Source: JAYQPD01 sp046050105 (GTDB lineage: Bacteria > Patescibacteriota > Minisyncoccia > Phycocordibacterales > UBA918). From it: a stretch of 17,750 nt of DNA. The notes beneath the pieces were generated by a model, which was not told the origin of the DNA, ran no database searches, and was given only the letters and a program-made list of their open reading frames with translations. Of this stretch, positions 5,724-12,806 are shown piece by piece (position 1 is the stretch's first letter; every line of letters begins with the position of its first letter). The translations under genes and the position numbers were made by a program. The stretch is from positions 1 to 17,750 of the forward strand of contig JBJOQE010000005.1 of the NCBI GenBank assembly GCA_046050105.1, read 5' to 3'.

Positions 5724-6995
5724 CTAGTATTCGCGCATTGAAATCTGGGAATCAATACGTCGTATCAAATCCAACACCACATTCACCACAATGAGAAGCG
5801 CAGTACCACCAATGGCGAGTGCTGTGATGCCAGTCAACGCCTGCATGACGAGCGGTAGCACTGCGATGAAGCCGAGGAAGATAGCACCAACGAAGGTGAG
5901 GCGGGTGATGATGTTCGCAATGTGCTCTGAGGTGTGTGTGCCCGGGCGCACTCCAGGAATGAACGCACCTGAACGCTGGAGGTTCTTCGACATTGCGTCT
6001 GGGTCGAAGGTCACTGCAGTGTAGAAGTAAGTGAAGAGGAAGACGAGCACAAAGTACACCGCTGCATAGAGCCATTGGTTTTGGGTGATTTCAGTGAGCT
6101 TTGCCGACCACTCCGACACACCCTGGATATCGAGGTACGAGAGGATGTTCAGAATCATCTGAGGGAAAAGGAGGATGGAAAGTGCGAAGATGATGGGAAT
6201 CACACCGGCCTGGTTGAGGCGAAGTGGAAGGTAGGTAGATACCCCACCATAGGTCTCACCACCACGCACCTGCTTTGCATAGGTAATCGGTACGGGGCGC
6301 TCGGCTTCGGTCATCACCACCACCGCAGCAATGACCGCCATAGCAGCAGCCACACACGCGAGGTAAAGCGGTGCTTGAGACACATCAAACGAGAAGAGGA
6401 GTTGGCCAATCATCTGAGGAAGCGCGGCCACGATACCCGCAAAGATGATGATAGATACACCGTTACCAATACCAAACTCAGTCACGAGCTCACCAAGCCA
6501 CATGAGAAGCATTGATCCGGCGACAACCACCACTACGTTCATGATGAACTGGAAAGTAGAGAGGTGTGACACAATACCCTGTGTTTCAAGGAGCATGAGG
6601 AAGCTAAAGCCCTGAAGGGTGGCGAGCGGAAGCGTAAGAAGGCGGCTGTATTGTGAAAACTTCTTGCGACCTGCGTCCCCTTCCTCTGAGTACATCGACT
6701 TCATCTTCGGCGACATCACGGTGAGGAGCTGCATGATGATCGACGCAGTGATGTATGGGCCAACACCGAGCATGACGATGGAAAGATTTGAAAGGCCACC
6801 ACCAGAGAACAAGTTCAGAAGACCCAGAAACTGGTTCTGTGAGAAAAACTGTGCGAGCATTGCAGCATCAACACCAGGAATGGGAATGACGGCAAGCGCC
6901 CGGAACACGATAAGTGCACCAAGAACAAAAAGCACACGGTTGCGTAGCACCTCATCAGAGATGATGAGTTTAAGTTTGTGAAAAATGGTATCCAT
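5724..6995 (-). CDS. secY: Preprotein translocase channel subunit SecY
   Basis: SecY forms the membrane channel for Sec-dependent export and membrane insertion, with SecE, SecG and the motor SecA. The 423-residue protein shows ten hydrophobic segments. TM1 is at about 20-40. The plug and TM2 region is at about 58-91 (glycine-rich LFSGGG, then LGVGPYITASIIMQLL). The conserved FGIGNGVSIIIFAGI segment is at 174-188. The cytoplasmic loop before TM7 (about 228-260) has ERPVPITYAKQ and YLPLRLNQAGVIP. The last large loop (about 326-357) has SGAFIPGVRPG. It starts 8 nt after rplO and is the last gene of the spc-type unit. A structured region and then a terminator follow. In many bacteria adk and map continue the operon; here they have their own promoter. 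Confidence 0.97.
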   Translation of the reverse strand: MDTIFHKLKLIISDEVLRNRVLFVLGALIVFRALAVIPIPGVDAAMLAQFFSQNQFLGLLNLFSGGGLSNLSIVMLGVGPYITASIIMQLLTVMSPKMKSMYSEEGDAGRKKFSQYSRLLTLPLATLQGFSFLMLLETQGIVSHLSTFQFIMNVVVVVAGSMLLMWLGELVTEFGIGNGVSIIIFAGIVAALPQMIGQLLFSFDVSQAPLYLACVAAAMAVIAAVVVMTEAERPVPITYAKQVRGGETYGGVSTYLPLRLNQAGVIPIIFALSILLFPQMILNILSYLDIQGVSEWSAKLTEITQNQWLYAAVYFVLVFLFTYFYTAVTFDPDAMSKNLQRSGAFIPGVRPGTHTSEHIANIITRLTFVGAIFLGFIAVLPLVMQALTGITALAIGGTALLIVVNVVLDLIRRIDSQISMREY

Positions 6996-7003
6996 AGGCT
7001 CTA

Positions 7004-7450
7004 TTATGCTACGGAACCGCCCTTGGCTTCAATCTTGGTACGCGCAGTAGTTGAAACCGTGCACCCAGAGACAATGAGCTTCTTTGAAAGGTCGCCGGTG
7101 CCAAGTATCTTAATAGCCACCTCGCGACCATCGCGCGCCTCGAGAATACCTCGTGCAACGATAACTTTTGGGTTCACAGTGTCTCCATCGTTAAAGATGT
7201 TGAGTGCAGACACGTTTACCACGTATGGGCGCACACGTTCGTTGTTAACCGTGAGAGCGCGGTTCTTACCGAAACCACGGCGCTTAGGAAGACGCTTGAT
7301 CATATCGCGAAGCTCTGGGCGTGGGCGGCCACCAGCACGTGCTGTCTGACCCTTACCTCCTTTACCGGAAGTCTTGCCACGCTTACCACCGCGGCCGATG
7401 CGGCGAGCGGTCGTGCGACTATTCTTAGGTTTGAGTTGATGAAGCTGCAT
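7004..7450 (-). CDS. rplO: 50S ribosomal protein L15
   Basis: L15 is a late-assembly 23S rRNA binding protein of the large subunit. The N-terminal third has the basic, glycine-rich signature GRGGKRGKTSGKGGKGQ (19-35), and the C-terminal globular part includes IVSGCTVSTTARTKIEAKGG, as in bacterial L15. The length of 148 residues is normal. It sits 24 nt after rpsE. In most bacteria rpmD (L30) lies between rpsE and rplO, but the 24-nt gap leaves no room for it. It ends 8 nt before secY. No Shine-Dalgarno is visible. Confidence 0.97.
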   Translation of the reverse strand: MQLHQLKPKNSRTTARRIGRGGKRGKTSGKGGKGQTARAGGRPRPELRDMIKRLPKRRGFGKNRALTVNNERVRPYVVNVSALNIFNDGDTVNPKVIVARGILEARDGREVAIKILGTGDLSKKLIVSGCTVSTTARTKIEAKGGSVA

Positions 7451-7474
7451 GGTAGTTACGGTTAGATAGAAAAA

Positions 7475-8062
7475 TTAACCACGGAGTTCCTGAAGTGCCT
7501 TGATGGCTGCGCGTGCGTTGTTGAGCTGATTCTTGCTGCGAGAGAAGATCTTGGCGGTCACATCGTGGATACCTGCAAGTTCAAGCACAGTACGTACCGA
7601 ACTTCCTGCCACCAGACCGCGGCCCTTCGCAGGCATAATCATAACGCGGCTTGCAGCGTACTTTGCCTCAACGTCGTGACGAATCATCTTACTCTTGTTG
7701 AGTGAGACGGTGATCATGTTCTTCTTTGCGCTGCGAGTAGCCTTCTCAATAGCAAGCTGTGTGTCTCCTGCCTTTCCGAGACCAACACCCACCTTCCCTG
7801 CTTTGTTGCCGATAACGATAGCAACGCTGAAGTTGAAACGCCGACCACCAGCCATCACGCGGGCTACGCGGCGGATAGAGATGATCTTATTGTCGTATTC
7901 AGAGCGAGGGCGCTCTTCGCGACGTGGGCCGCGACGAGGAGAGCGTCCAGCGCCACCTGCGGAACCTCCACGACGGTCGCGTGAGTCGCGGCGTGGGAAC
8001 GAAGAAGCTCCTGCCTCTGTTGGCGCTACGGCCGGTACTGCTGTTGTTGTTTCGTTAATCAT
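7475..8062 (-). CDS. rpsE: 30S ribosomal protein S5
   Basis: S5 helps build the decoding and mRNA-entry region of the small subunit. The core follows the family: RRVARVMAGGRRFNFSVAIVIGN, VGVGLGKAGDTQLAIEKA, and the C-terminal GIHDVTAKIFSRSKNQLNNARAAIKALQEL. The first 55 or so residues are an Arg/Gly/Ser-rich, probably disordered extension before the usual start of the S5 domain. ATG at 8062 is chosen. It lies 6 nt after the rplR stop and gives 195 residues; an in-frame TTG at 8068 would add only two residues and is less likely. No L30 gene follows. Confidence 0.95.
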   Translation of the reverse strand: MINETTTAVPAVAPTEAGASSFPRRDSRDRRGGSAGGAGRSPRRGPRREERPRSEYDNKIISIRRVARVMAGGRRFNFSVAIVIGNKAGKVGVGLGKAGDTQLAIEKATRSAKKNMITVSLNKSKMIRHDVEAKYAASRVMIMPAKGRGLVAGSSVRTVLELAGIHDVTAKIFSRSKNQLNNARAAIKALQELRG

Positions 8063-8068
8063 ACGCAA

Positions 8069-8419
8069 TTAGAATGAAAGACCTGCTTCACGCGCACCGT
8101 CGGCCAAAGCCGCAATGACGCCCTGGTATTGGAATCCGCCACGATCAAAGACGGCAAGTGCAACGCCCTTCTTCTTCGCTTCAGTTGCAATGGCCTTCCC
8201 CACTTCACTTGCGCGCTCACGTGCAGTTGCGCCCTTCATGGTGCGTGAGTTTGAAGCTGCAATGGTTGCGCCCTTCGAGTCGTCTATAAGCTGCGCATAA
8301 ATAAAGCGGTTCGAGCGAAACACCGCAAGGCGTGGGCGCTCTGCTGTGCCAATGACACGTGCGCGAATACGCGTATGACGACGTGTTCGCTGTTCGATTT
8401 TTCGTGACGTAGTACTCAT
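8069..8419 (-). CDS. rplR: 50S ribosomal protein L18
   Basis: L18 binds 5S rRNA and, with L5, attaches it to the central protuberance. The 116-residue protein shows a basic N-terminus (KIEQRTRRHTRIRARVIG), then RPRLAVFRSNRFIYAQLIDD and the C-terminal FDRGGFQYQGVIAALADGAREAGL that typifies L18. It lies 23 nt after rplF and is nearly joined to rpsE, in the standard spc order. Confidence 0.97.
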   Translation of the reverse strand: MSTTSRKIEQRTRRHTRIRARVIGTAERPRLAVFRSNRFIYAQLIDDSKGATIAASNSRTMKGATARERASEVGKAIATEAKKKGVALAVFDRGGFQYQGVIAALADGAREAGLSF

Positions 8420-8442
8420 GGTAGTGATTTGCTACGGGCGCA

Positions 8443-8976
8443 TTAGACAGCCTTCTTGCCCTGCTTACGGATAATGTATTCACCTTGGTATCGGATACCC
8501 TTGCCTTTGTACGGTTCTGGCTCCTTCATGCCACGTACCGTTGCAGCGAACTGACCGAGTACGTCTTTGTCGATGCCGGTGATGGTAAACGTACCCTTTT
8601 CAATCAACACCTCAATACCCTCGGGAATAGCGATTTCTACCGGGTGCGAGAAGCCGAGTGCAAGCACGAGTGTGCGACCCTTCACTTCACCGCGGTATCC
8701 CACGCCTTCAATTTCAAGCTTCTTCTGGTAACCAGTAGAGACGCCAGTAATCATGTTATTGATGTGTGAAGCGTAGGTGCCCCATAGAGCGCGCGCGAAG
8801 TCGGTGTCGCGTGCAGGCGCAAGCGTGATGACGCCAGCATCAAGTACGATTGAAACATCGTTCTTCATGTCGCGGCGGAGAGACCCCTTCGGACCCTTCA
8901 CGCTCAAGACACCATCGGTGAAAGATGCTTCGACTCCCGAAGGAAGAGTGATGGGTTGTTTACCAATACGGCTCAT
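8443..8976 (-). CDS. rplF: 50S ribosomal protein L6
   Basis: L6 lies near the factor-binding centre of the large subunit and contacts 23S rRNA helix 97. The protein has the usual two repeated domains. It starts MSRIGKQPITLPSGV and ends with the conserved EPYKGKGIRYQGEYIIRKQGKKA. ATG at 8976 gives 177 residues and the standard N-terminus; an upstream TTG at 8985 adds three residues and is rejected. It sits 30 nt after rpsH and 23 nt before rplR. Confidence 0.97.
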   Translation of the reverse strand: MSRIGKQPITLPSGVEASFTDGVLSVKGPKGSLRRDMKNDVSIVLDAGVITLAPARDTDFARALWGTYASHINNMITGVSTGYQKKLEIEGVGYRGEVKGRTLVLALGFSHPVEIAIPEGIEVLIEKGTFTITGIDKDVLGQFAATVRGMKEPEPYKGKGIRYQGEYIIRKQGKKAV

Positions 8977-9006
8977 ATAATTCAAATAGGGGCTAACAAT
9001 GGGTGA

Positions 9007-9399
9007 TTACCAGATTTTGAAGAGTTGCTCTCCACCAACGTTCTTTGCCTTTGCGTCTTCTCCCGTGAGGATACCTTCTGGTGTTGAGAGAATGAGCTTT
9101 CCTTTACCGAACTTTACGGGAATAATCTCGTGGACTGCTGCGTACATGCGGCGACCAGGCTTTGATACGCGGGATACACCGCGGATCATAGAACGACCAT
9201 GTTCGTAGGCAAGCCCTACCACCAAAGTCTTCTTCACCTTCTTCCCTTGCATCTTTGCAGAGGTAAGGAAACCGCACGCCACAAGCGCGTCAGCAACTTT
9301 GTGCTTCATGATCGAGTATGGAACCTCGACAGACTCTTTATGGACGGCACCCGCATTCTTGAGGCGGTTGACGAAATCTCCGATTGGATCGCTTACCAT
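9007..9399 (-). CDS. rpsH: 30S ribosomal protein S8
   Basis: S8 is a primary binder of the 16S rRNA central domain and in E. coli also the translational repressor of the spc operon. The 130-residue protein begins MVSDPIGDFVNRLKNA and ends with the signature STPEGILTGEDAKAKNVGGEQLFKIW. Its ATG overlaps the end of rpsN by 7 nt, suggesting translational coupling. I did not find an obvious S8-binding mRNA mimic, so autoregulation is only a possibility from the family. Confidence 0.97.
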   Translation of the reverse strand: MVSDPIGDFVNRLKNAGAVHKESVEVPYSIMKHKVADALVACGFLTSAKMQGKKVKKTLVVGLAYEHGRSMIRGVSRVSKPGRRMYAAVHEIIPVKFGKGKLILSTPEGILTGEDAKAKNVGGEQLFKIW

Positions 9400-9578
9400 G
9401 ATGACTTTTTAATACCTGGAATATGTCCCTCGTGTGCCATTTCGCGGAAGCAGATACGGCACGCATCGAAATCGCGCATATATCCGCGCTTACGACCGCA
9501 GCGGAAGCAACGACGAACGACTCGGCTTTTGAACTTCGGTGCGCGTGCAGCGCGTGCAAGTACTGATTTCTTTGCCAT
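9393..9578 (-). CDS. rpsN: 30S ribosomal protein S14, zinc-binding short form
   Basis: The 61-residue protein is the short, zinc-ribbon type of S14, with C24-xx-C27 and C40-xx-C43 and the conserved end GHIPGIKKSSW. It assembles in the head of the small subunit. ATG at 9578 gives the family start MAKKSVLARA; the frame stays open further upstream but covers the promoter region, so longer starts are rejected. The gene opens the third ribosomal transcription unit. A TTGACA promoter lies at 9622-9650, leaving a leader of about 37 nt without a Shine-Dalgarno. It overlaps rpsH by 7 nt. Confidence 0.97.
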   Translation of the reverse strand: MAKKSVLARAARAPKFKSRVVRRCFRCGRKRGYMRDFDACRICFREMAHEGHIPGIKKSSW

Positions 9579-9621
9579 GGGATGATTAAAATAAAAAGCC
9601 TCGAGCGGACTTTCGGGGTGC

Positions 9622-9650
9622 ATCGTAGCAGTCGCGCTTTCCGATGTCAA
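9622..9650 (-). promoter_or_regulatory. Restart promoter for rpsN-secY unit
   Basis: On the minus strand TTGACA (9645-9650) and TACGAT (9622-9627) are 17 nt apart. The flanks ATG-T before the -35 and CACCCCG after the -10 match those of the rpsS promoter (14439-14467). The start would be near 9615. Confidence 0.75.
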
Positions 9651-9666
9651 ACATACGGCGCGCCTT

Positions 9667-9693
9667 GAGAAATAATCTCCCAGACTATTTCTC
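9667..9693. repeat. Hairpin just upstream of the rpsN promoter
   Basis: GAGAAATA pairs with TATTTCTC, continuing through a G/T pair and three more pairs to a 3-nt loop. The stem is about 12 bp in 27 nt. It lies 16 nt upstream of the -35 box. The rpsS promoter also has an inverted repeat directly upstream. It is a candidate operator or transcript structure; no regulator is identified. Confidence 0.5.
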
Positions 9694-9739
9694 TACTATT
9701 CAACTGGCCCTGAAAACCGCGTAGGTCTTTAGTGGCTAT

Positions 9740-9768
9740 AAGATACCAGAGTCAAGGTTGAGAGTCAA
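9740..9768 (-). promoter_or_regulatory. Possible second, upstream promoter for rpsN
   Basis: TTGACT (9763-9768) and TATCTT (9740-9745) are 17 nt apart on the minus strand. The -35 falls inside a small hairpin, GGTTGA-GAG-TCAACC (9756-9770). The -10 is only a fair match, so this is tentative. Confidence 0.35.
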
Positions 9769-9781
9769 CCTGGCGCTCGAG

Positions 9782-9923
9782 GAAGCACTTCAACGCTTTT
9801 CCGACCGCTCCGCCCCCTGCGAGGGCTCGCTTCGGTTTCGCCGCCGACTTTCCGCTCCGTTCTACTGCACGAAAAGACCGTGCTCGGCGGCTGCAAATGC
9901 TCGGAAAAGCATTGAAGTGCTTC
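9782..9923. mobile_element. 142-bp palindromic element with 23-bp inverted repeats, MITE-like
   Basis: The left arm (9782-9804) and right arm (9901-9923) are inverted repeats of 23 bp with one mismatch. Inside are a second 8-bp pairing (GCCGCCGA with TCGGCGGC) and a GCACG/CGTGC hairpin, so the whole unit folds into a long branched stem. GCTCG occurs on both outer sides (9775-9779 and 9924-9928) and could be a target-site duplication, although two bases separate the left copy from the arm. There is no transposase. It lies between the small minus-strand gene and the rpsN promoters. Alternatives are a structured RNA or a remnant of a larger insertion. Plus-strand reading frames across it look like by-products. 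Confidence 0.5.
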
Positions 9924-10003
9924 GCTCGCTAAACTGGAAAGCAACATCGCTCATATGGAGGGCGGTCCTCCGTATGATTGAGGGATTGGCCTATTTTAGT
10001 GAT

Positions 10004-10037
10004 GGCATTGAAAATGCCACACCATGAAAGGTGTGGC
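10004..10037 (-). terminator. Terminator of the small minus-strand gene, with overlapping hairpins
   Basis: GCCACACC (10016-10023) pairs with GGTGTGGC (10030-10037) in a perfect 8-bp stem, 7 nt after the stop of the small gene. On the minus strand ATTTTC follows. A second hairpin, GGCATT-GAA-AATGCC (10004-10018), shares three bases with the first, so the two compete. Confidence 0.55.
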
Positions 10038-10044
10038 TTACTAT

Positions 10045-10449
10045 TTACCAACCGAGCGCAATTTCAGATGGGCTAGTAACACTTGCAATTATGTTCGCCG
10101 CTTCTTTCGCACATTCTCCACCTCCATAACCAACTCCGTAATGTCGAAACATTAAAGAAACTTGCTCGAGATATAACGCCCACATACATTCGTTATAGTG
10201 AAGGGCCGCGTCATGGGCCTTCTCAATAGTTTCTTTGGATGGTGTAGATACACCATTGTGAAAATGGAGTACCTTAAGACGAACGGGTGGAGGAAACCGC
10301 TGAGCAATATTCACGGCAGTTTGCCATTCTCTTTCTACGCGATCGGGCGGTACTTGTTCAGCATCTACACCCTCTTTAGCTGCAAGAAATTCGCGAATAT
10401 TCTTGCAAGACTCTGTCACCAACAATGCATATTCTGGCTTGTTAAACAT
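10045..10449 (-). CDS. Small soluble protein of unknown function, inserted between rplE and rpsN
   Basis: I do not recognise this 134-residue protein. It has no signal peptide or membrane segment. The N-terminal half looks helical and acidic (about 5-52), then a proline-rich turn (RFPPPVRLKV, 51-60), a HFHNG motif (62-66), and further helices (72-104) rich in aromatic residues and histidine. The end is glycine-rich (HYGVGYGGGE, 103-112). Support for a real gene is good: a promoter (10491-10519), a strong Shine-Dalgarno 7 nt before the ATG, and a hairpin terminator directly after the stop. It shares strand with the ribosomal genes but interrupts their order, and rplE upstream has its own terminator. 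Its Shine-Dalgarno contrasts with the neighbouring ribosomal genes, suggesting separate origin or separate expression. Confidence 0.75.
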   Translation of the reverse strand: MFNKPEYALLVTESCKNIREFLAAKEGVDAEQVPPDRVEREWQTAVNIAQRFPPPVRLKVLHFHNGVSTPSKETIEKAHDAALHYNECMWALYLEQVSLMFRHYGVGYGGGECAKEAANIIASVTSPSEIALGW

Positions 10450-10456
10450 GCTTTAT

Positions 10457-10467
10457 CTTCCTTTCCT
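10457..10467 (-). promoter_or_regulatory. Shine-Dalgarno of the small minus-strand gene
   Basis: AGGAAAGGAAG lies 7 nt before the ATG at 10449. It matters because none of the ribosomal genes in the window has a comparable site. Confidence 0.65.
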
Positions 10468-10490
10468 ATTTGAACTTCTTACTGCGAACG

Positions 10491-10519
10491 ACTATATAAC
10501 GCCAGTACTAAAAACACAA
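10491..10519 (-). promoter_or_regulatory. Promoter of the small minus-strand gene
   Basis: TTGTGT (10514-10519) and TATAGT (10491-10496) are 17 nt apart on the minus strand. The -35 overlaps the last bases of the rplE terminator stem, so terminator and promoter are packed together. The leader would be about 35 nt. Confidence 0.5.
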
Positions 10520-10554
10520 ACGAGCGGAATCCCTTCGGGATTCCGCTCGTTTGT
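10516..10554. terminator. Strong bidirectional terminator after rplE
   Basis: A perfect 18-bp stem (10516-10533 with 10537-10554) closes on a 3-nt loop, or a TTCG loop read on the plus strand. A/T-rich stem bases lie at both ends. It starts 17 nt after the rplE stop and should end the rpsS-rplE transcript. Termination between L5 and S14 is unusual. Confidence 0.85.
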
Positions 10555-10571
10555 TCCAAATACAAACTTCT

Positions 10572-11111
10572 TTACTTAACCTCTTGAAGGGGGAAGCCTA
10601 TCAAGCGTAGGAAAGCCTCTGCCTCCTTCTTAGTCTTTGCGGTGGTCACGATGGTAATAGCAAAGCCAAACACGTCCTTCACGTCTTCGTCTGAAGTCTC
10701 AGGAAAAATGGTGTTTTCCTTGAGACCGATAGAGATGTTGCCCATATCATCGATAGACGAGAGTGCAATACCGCGGAAGTCACGGGTGCGTGGGAGTGCA
10801 ATGTGGATGAGCTTGTCGAGGAAGTGGTTCATGCGGGCACCGCGGAGTGTTGCCTGGTAGCCGATGATGTCGCCCTGGCGGCTCTTGAATGAGGCAACCG
10901 ACTTCTTTGCAGCGCGAGGGGTCACCTTCTGGCCGGTGATGCGGCCGAGGCGGTCTTCGATCATCTTGCGACGATTCTTGTCAGACACTTTGCCGACGCC
11001 CACAGAAATAACCACCTTGGCGAGCTTTGGCGCCTGCATGACGTTTGTATAGCCGAACTCACCCTTAAGGGCTTCAAACGACTTAGCTACTTTCTGTTTA
11101 GTCTGCTCCAT
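10572..11111 (-). CDS. rplE: 50S ribosomal protein L5
   Basis: L5 binds 5S rRNA in the central protuberance and contacts the P-site tRNA. The 179-residue sequence has PKLAKVVISVGVG (28-40), the TGQKVTPRAAKKSVASFKSRQGDIIGYQATLRG stretch, the R-T-R-D-F-R-G motif and the C-terminal ITIVTTAKTKKEAEAFLRLIGFP. It starts 15 nt after rplX and is the last gene of the second ribosomal unit, followed almost at once by an 18-bp terminator hairpin. Normally rpsN follows directly; here about 1 kb intervenes. Confidence 0.97.
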   Translation of the reverse strand: MEQTKQKVAKSFEALKGEFGYTNVMQAPKLAKVVISVGVGKVSDKNRRKMIEDRLGRITGQKVTPRAAKKSVASFKSRQGDIIGYQATLRGARMNHFLDKLIHIALPRTRDFRGIALSSIDDMGNISIGLKENTIFPETSDEDVKDVFGFAITIVTTAKTKKEAEAFLRLIGFPLQEVK

Positions 11112-11126
11112 GATGGTGTATTAAAT

Positions 11127-11432
11127 TTATGCCTTAGTGCCGCTTTTCTTTGCGATACGAACCTTCTTCCCTCCTTCAATCTTGTATCCAACGCGAGTTG
11201 GCTTGCCTCCCTTTGGGTCCTTGAGTGCAACGTTTGCAACCTGAAGCGGCATAGAGATTTCAATAATCTGTCCCTTTGAGCCAGACTTTGAACCCTTCCG
11301 GTGCTTCTTCACGATGTTCATGCCCTCAACGATAACCTTCATGTCCTTGGGGAATGCGCGGAGGACAGTGCCACTCTTGCCGCGGTCCTTTCCGGTGGTT
11401 ACGATAACGGTGTCTCCTTTCTTGATTTTCAT
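11127..11432 (-). CDS. rplX: 50S ribosomal protein L24
   Basis: L24 is an assembly initiator that binds the 5' part of 23S rRNA. The 101-residue protein opens with the KOW motif (KKGDTVIVTTGKDRGKSGTV, about 3-22), followed by EGMNIVKKHRKG and a C-terminal GYKIEGGKKVRIAKKSG. It is of normal length, 23 nt after rplN and 15 nt before rplE. No Shine-Dalgarno is seen. Confidence 0.97.
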   Translation of the reverse strand: MKIKKGDTVIVTTGKDRGKSGTVLRAFPKDMKVIVEGMNIVKKHRKGSKSGSKGQIIEISMPLQVANVALKDPKGGKPTRVGYKIEGGKKVRIAKKSGTKA

Positions 11433-11455
11433 ATGCGTATCAAATAGATGAGGCC

Positions 11456-11827
11456 TTACACCACTTCAGGTGCGAGAGACACAATTTTCTGGTAACCCTT
11501 TTCTGCAATTTCGCGAGGAATCGGACCGAAGACACGGTTTGCACGTGGCTCTGGCTTGGTCTTGTCGATAAGCACTACGGCATTGTCGTCGAAGCGAACG
11601 TACGAACCATCCTTGCGGCGGAATGCTGCACGTGAGCGCACCACAATAGCACGGCATACCTCCTTCTTTTTCACGGCCTTGCGAGGCTCTGCAGTCTGCA
11701 CTGAGAGAATGACGAGATCGCCCACGCGTGCATAGCGTTTCTTCGAACCACCGAGTACCTTGAAGATACGTCCGAGCTTAGCTCCGGAGTTATCGGCGAT
11801 GGTGACAATTGAGCGATCCTGAATCAT
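11456..11827 (-). CDS. rplN: 50S ribosomal protein L14
   Basis: L14 lies at the subunit interface, forms an intersubunit bridge and is the docking site of the silencing factor RsfS in many bacteria. The 123-residue protein has the diagnostic start (MIQDRSIVTIADNSGAK), the basic RYARVGDLVILSV segment and the end RVFGPIPREIAEKGYQKIVSLAPEVV. Only 1 nt separates it from rpsQ. Confidence 0.98.
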   Translation of the reverse strand: MIQDRSIVTIADNSGAKLGRIFKVLGGSKKRYARVGDLVILSVQTAEPRKAVKKKEVCRAIVVRSRAAFRRKDGSYVRFDDNAVVLIDKTKPEPRANRVFGPIPREIAEKGYQKIVSLAPEVV

Positions 11828-11828
11828 A

Positions 11829-12086
11829 TTATTTAACTACAATGAAAGTCTTGCGGCGTGAGATTGGACGGGTTTCGCGAATGGTCACCGAAGTGCCGAG
11901 CACTGAAGTATTCCCTTCATCATGCGCGAGAAACTTCTTGGTGCGGCGGAGAAACTTCTGGTACTTTGGGTGCTTTACGTAGCGCTCAACAGCCACTACG
12001 ACCGTGTCCTTCATTTTGGACGACACGACGGTGCCGCGAAATTCGCGACCACCTCCCTCTTTAGTTGTTGTATCTTGCTGTGTCAT
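11829..12086 (-). CDS. rpsQ: 30S ribosomal protein S17
   Basis: S17 is an OB-fold primary binder of 16S rRNA in the body of the small subunit. The 85-residue protein shows the family core: FRGTVVSSKMKDTVVVAVERYVKHPKYQKFLRRTKKFLAHDE, then TSVTIRETRPISRRKTFIVVK. The first 14 residues are a polar tail. It follows rpmC by 8 nt and nearly touches rplN. Confidence 0.97.
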   Translation of the reverse strand: MTQQDTTTKEGGGREFRGTVVSSKMKDTVVVAVERYVKHPKYQKFLRRTKKFLAHDEGNTSVLGTSVTIRETRPISRRKTFIVVK

Positions 12087-12094
12087 GAAAATTA

Positions 12095-12313
12095 TTACGC
12101 GGTGACTGCGTTAGCTGCTCCATTCGCTGCATACTTGCGACGAGTGAGTTCGGTCATGATGCGTGCGACGTCATGCTTTGCGTTCTTGCCAGCCTTGGTG
12201 TCGCGAGTTGCAGAACCTGCCATGCCAAAGCGGAACGAGCGAACAAACTCACGCTTTTCTGCGAGAAGTTCCTTGAGCTCTTTGTCAGTCTTCTTAACAA
12301 GTTCTTTCATCAT
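12095..12313 (-). CDS. rpmC: 50S ribosomal protein L29
   Basis: L29 is a small helical protein at the peptide exit tunnel, next to L23 and the SRP/trigger factor docking site. The 72-residue sequence is two helices: ELVKKTDKELKELLAEKREFVRSFRF, then KNAKHDVARIMTELTRRKYA, with a short turn between. An Ala/Asn-rich tail follows. Two adjacent ATGs (12313 and 12310) are possible starts. It sits 52 nt after rplP and 8 nt before rpsQ. Confidence 0.95.
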   Translation of the reverse strand: MMKELVKKTDKELKELLAEKREFVRSFRFGMAGSATRDTKAGKNAKHDVARIMTELTRRKYAANGAANAVTA

Positions 12314-12365
12314 AATGGTCTCTTTATATACAGTATTTTACGATTGTTGTCGAGAGTGCGCGCGA

Positions 12366-12788
12366 TTACCCCTCACGTGCGACACACTTACCCTTTACCG
12401 GAAGTTTAGCAGTTGCTTTGCGGAATGCTTCCTTGGCAACTTCTGCAGTAACGCCGTCTACCTCGAAGAGCACGCGGCCAGGGAGTACTTCAAAGATAAA
12501 ACCTTCTGGGTCACCTTTTCCCTTACCCATCGGTACTTCAGCTGCTTTGCGGGTGTAGGGACGGTCGGGGAAGATGCGCACCCAGATGCGGCCGGACTTT
12601 CCGAGTGTGCGAGAAATCACACGGCGCGCTGCTTCAATCTGGTTTGACTTCACACGGCAGTGGGTCGTTGCCTTAAGGCCATACGAGCCAAAAGCAACCG
12701 TAAGACCACGAGTGTCTGGCGTAATGCGGTCAGGATTCCGACGGAATGACTGCCACTTGCGGTGTTTAACTTTCTTAGGGAAAAGCAT
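12366..12788 (-). CDS. rplP: 50S ribosomal protein L16
   Basis: L16 is a late-assembling protein near the A-site tRNA elbow and the peptidyl transferase centre. The 140-residue protein begins MLFPKKVKHRKWQ and has FGSYGLKATTHCRVKSNQIEAARRVISR, the RIWVRIFPD motif and PMGKGKGDPEGFIFEVLPGRVLFEV. Length and order (rpsC-rplP-rpmC) are standard. Confidence 0.98.
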   Translation of the reverse strand: MLFPKKVKHRKWQSFRRNPDRITPDTRGLTVAFGSYGLKATTHCRVKSNQIEAARRVISRTLGKSGRIWVRIFPDRPYTRKAAEVPMGKGKGDPEGFIFEVLPGRVLFEVDGVTAEVAKEAFRKATAKLPVKGKCVAREG

Positions 12789-12806
12789 GATAGGGTCGTT
12801 AGCCGT

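Noticed and set aside
9758..10027. 89-codon plus-strand open frame in the rplE/rpsN gap
   Set aside because: It spans the palindromic element and a terminator, with composition dictated by the repeats and no start signals.
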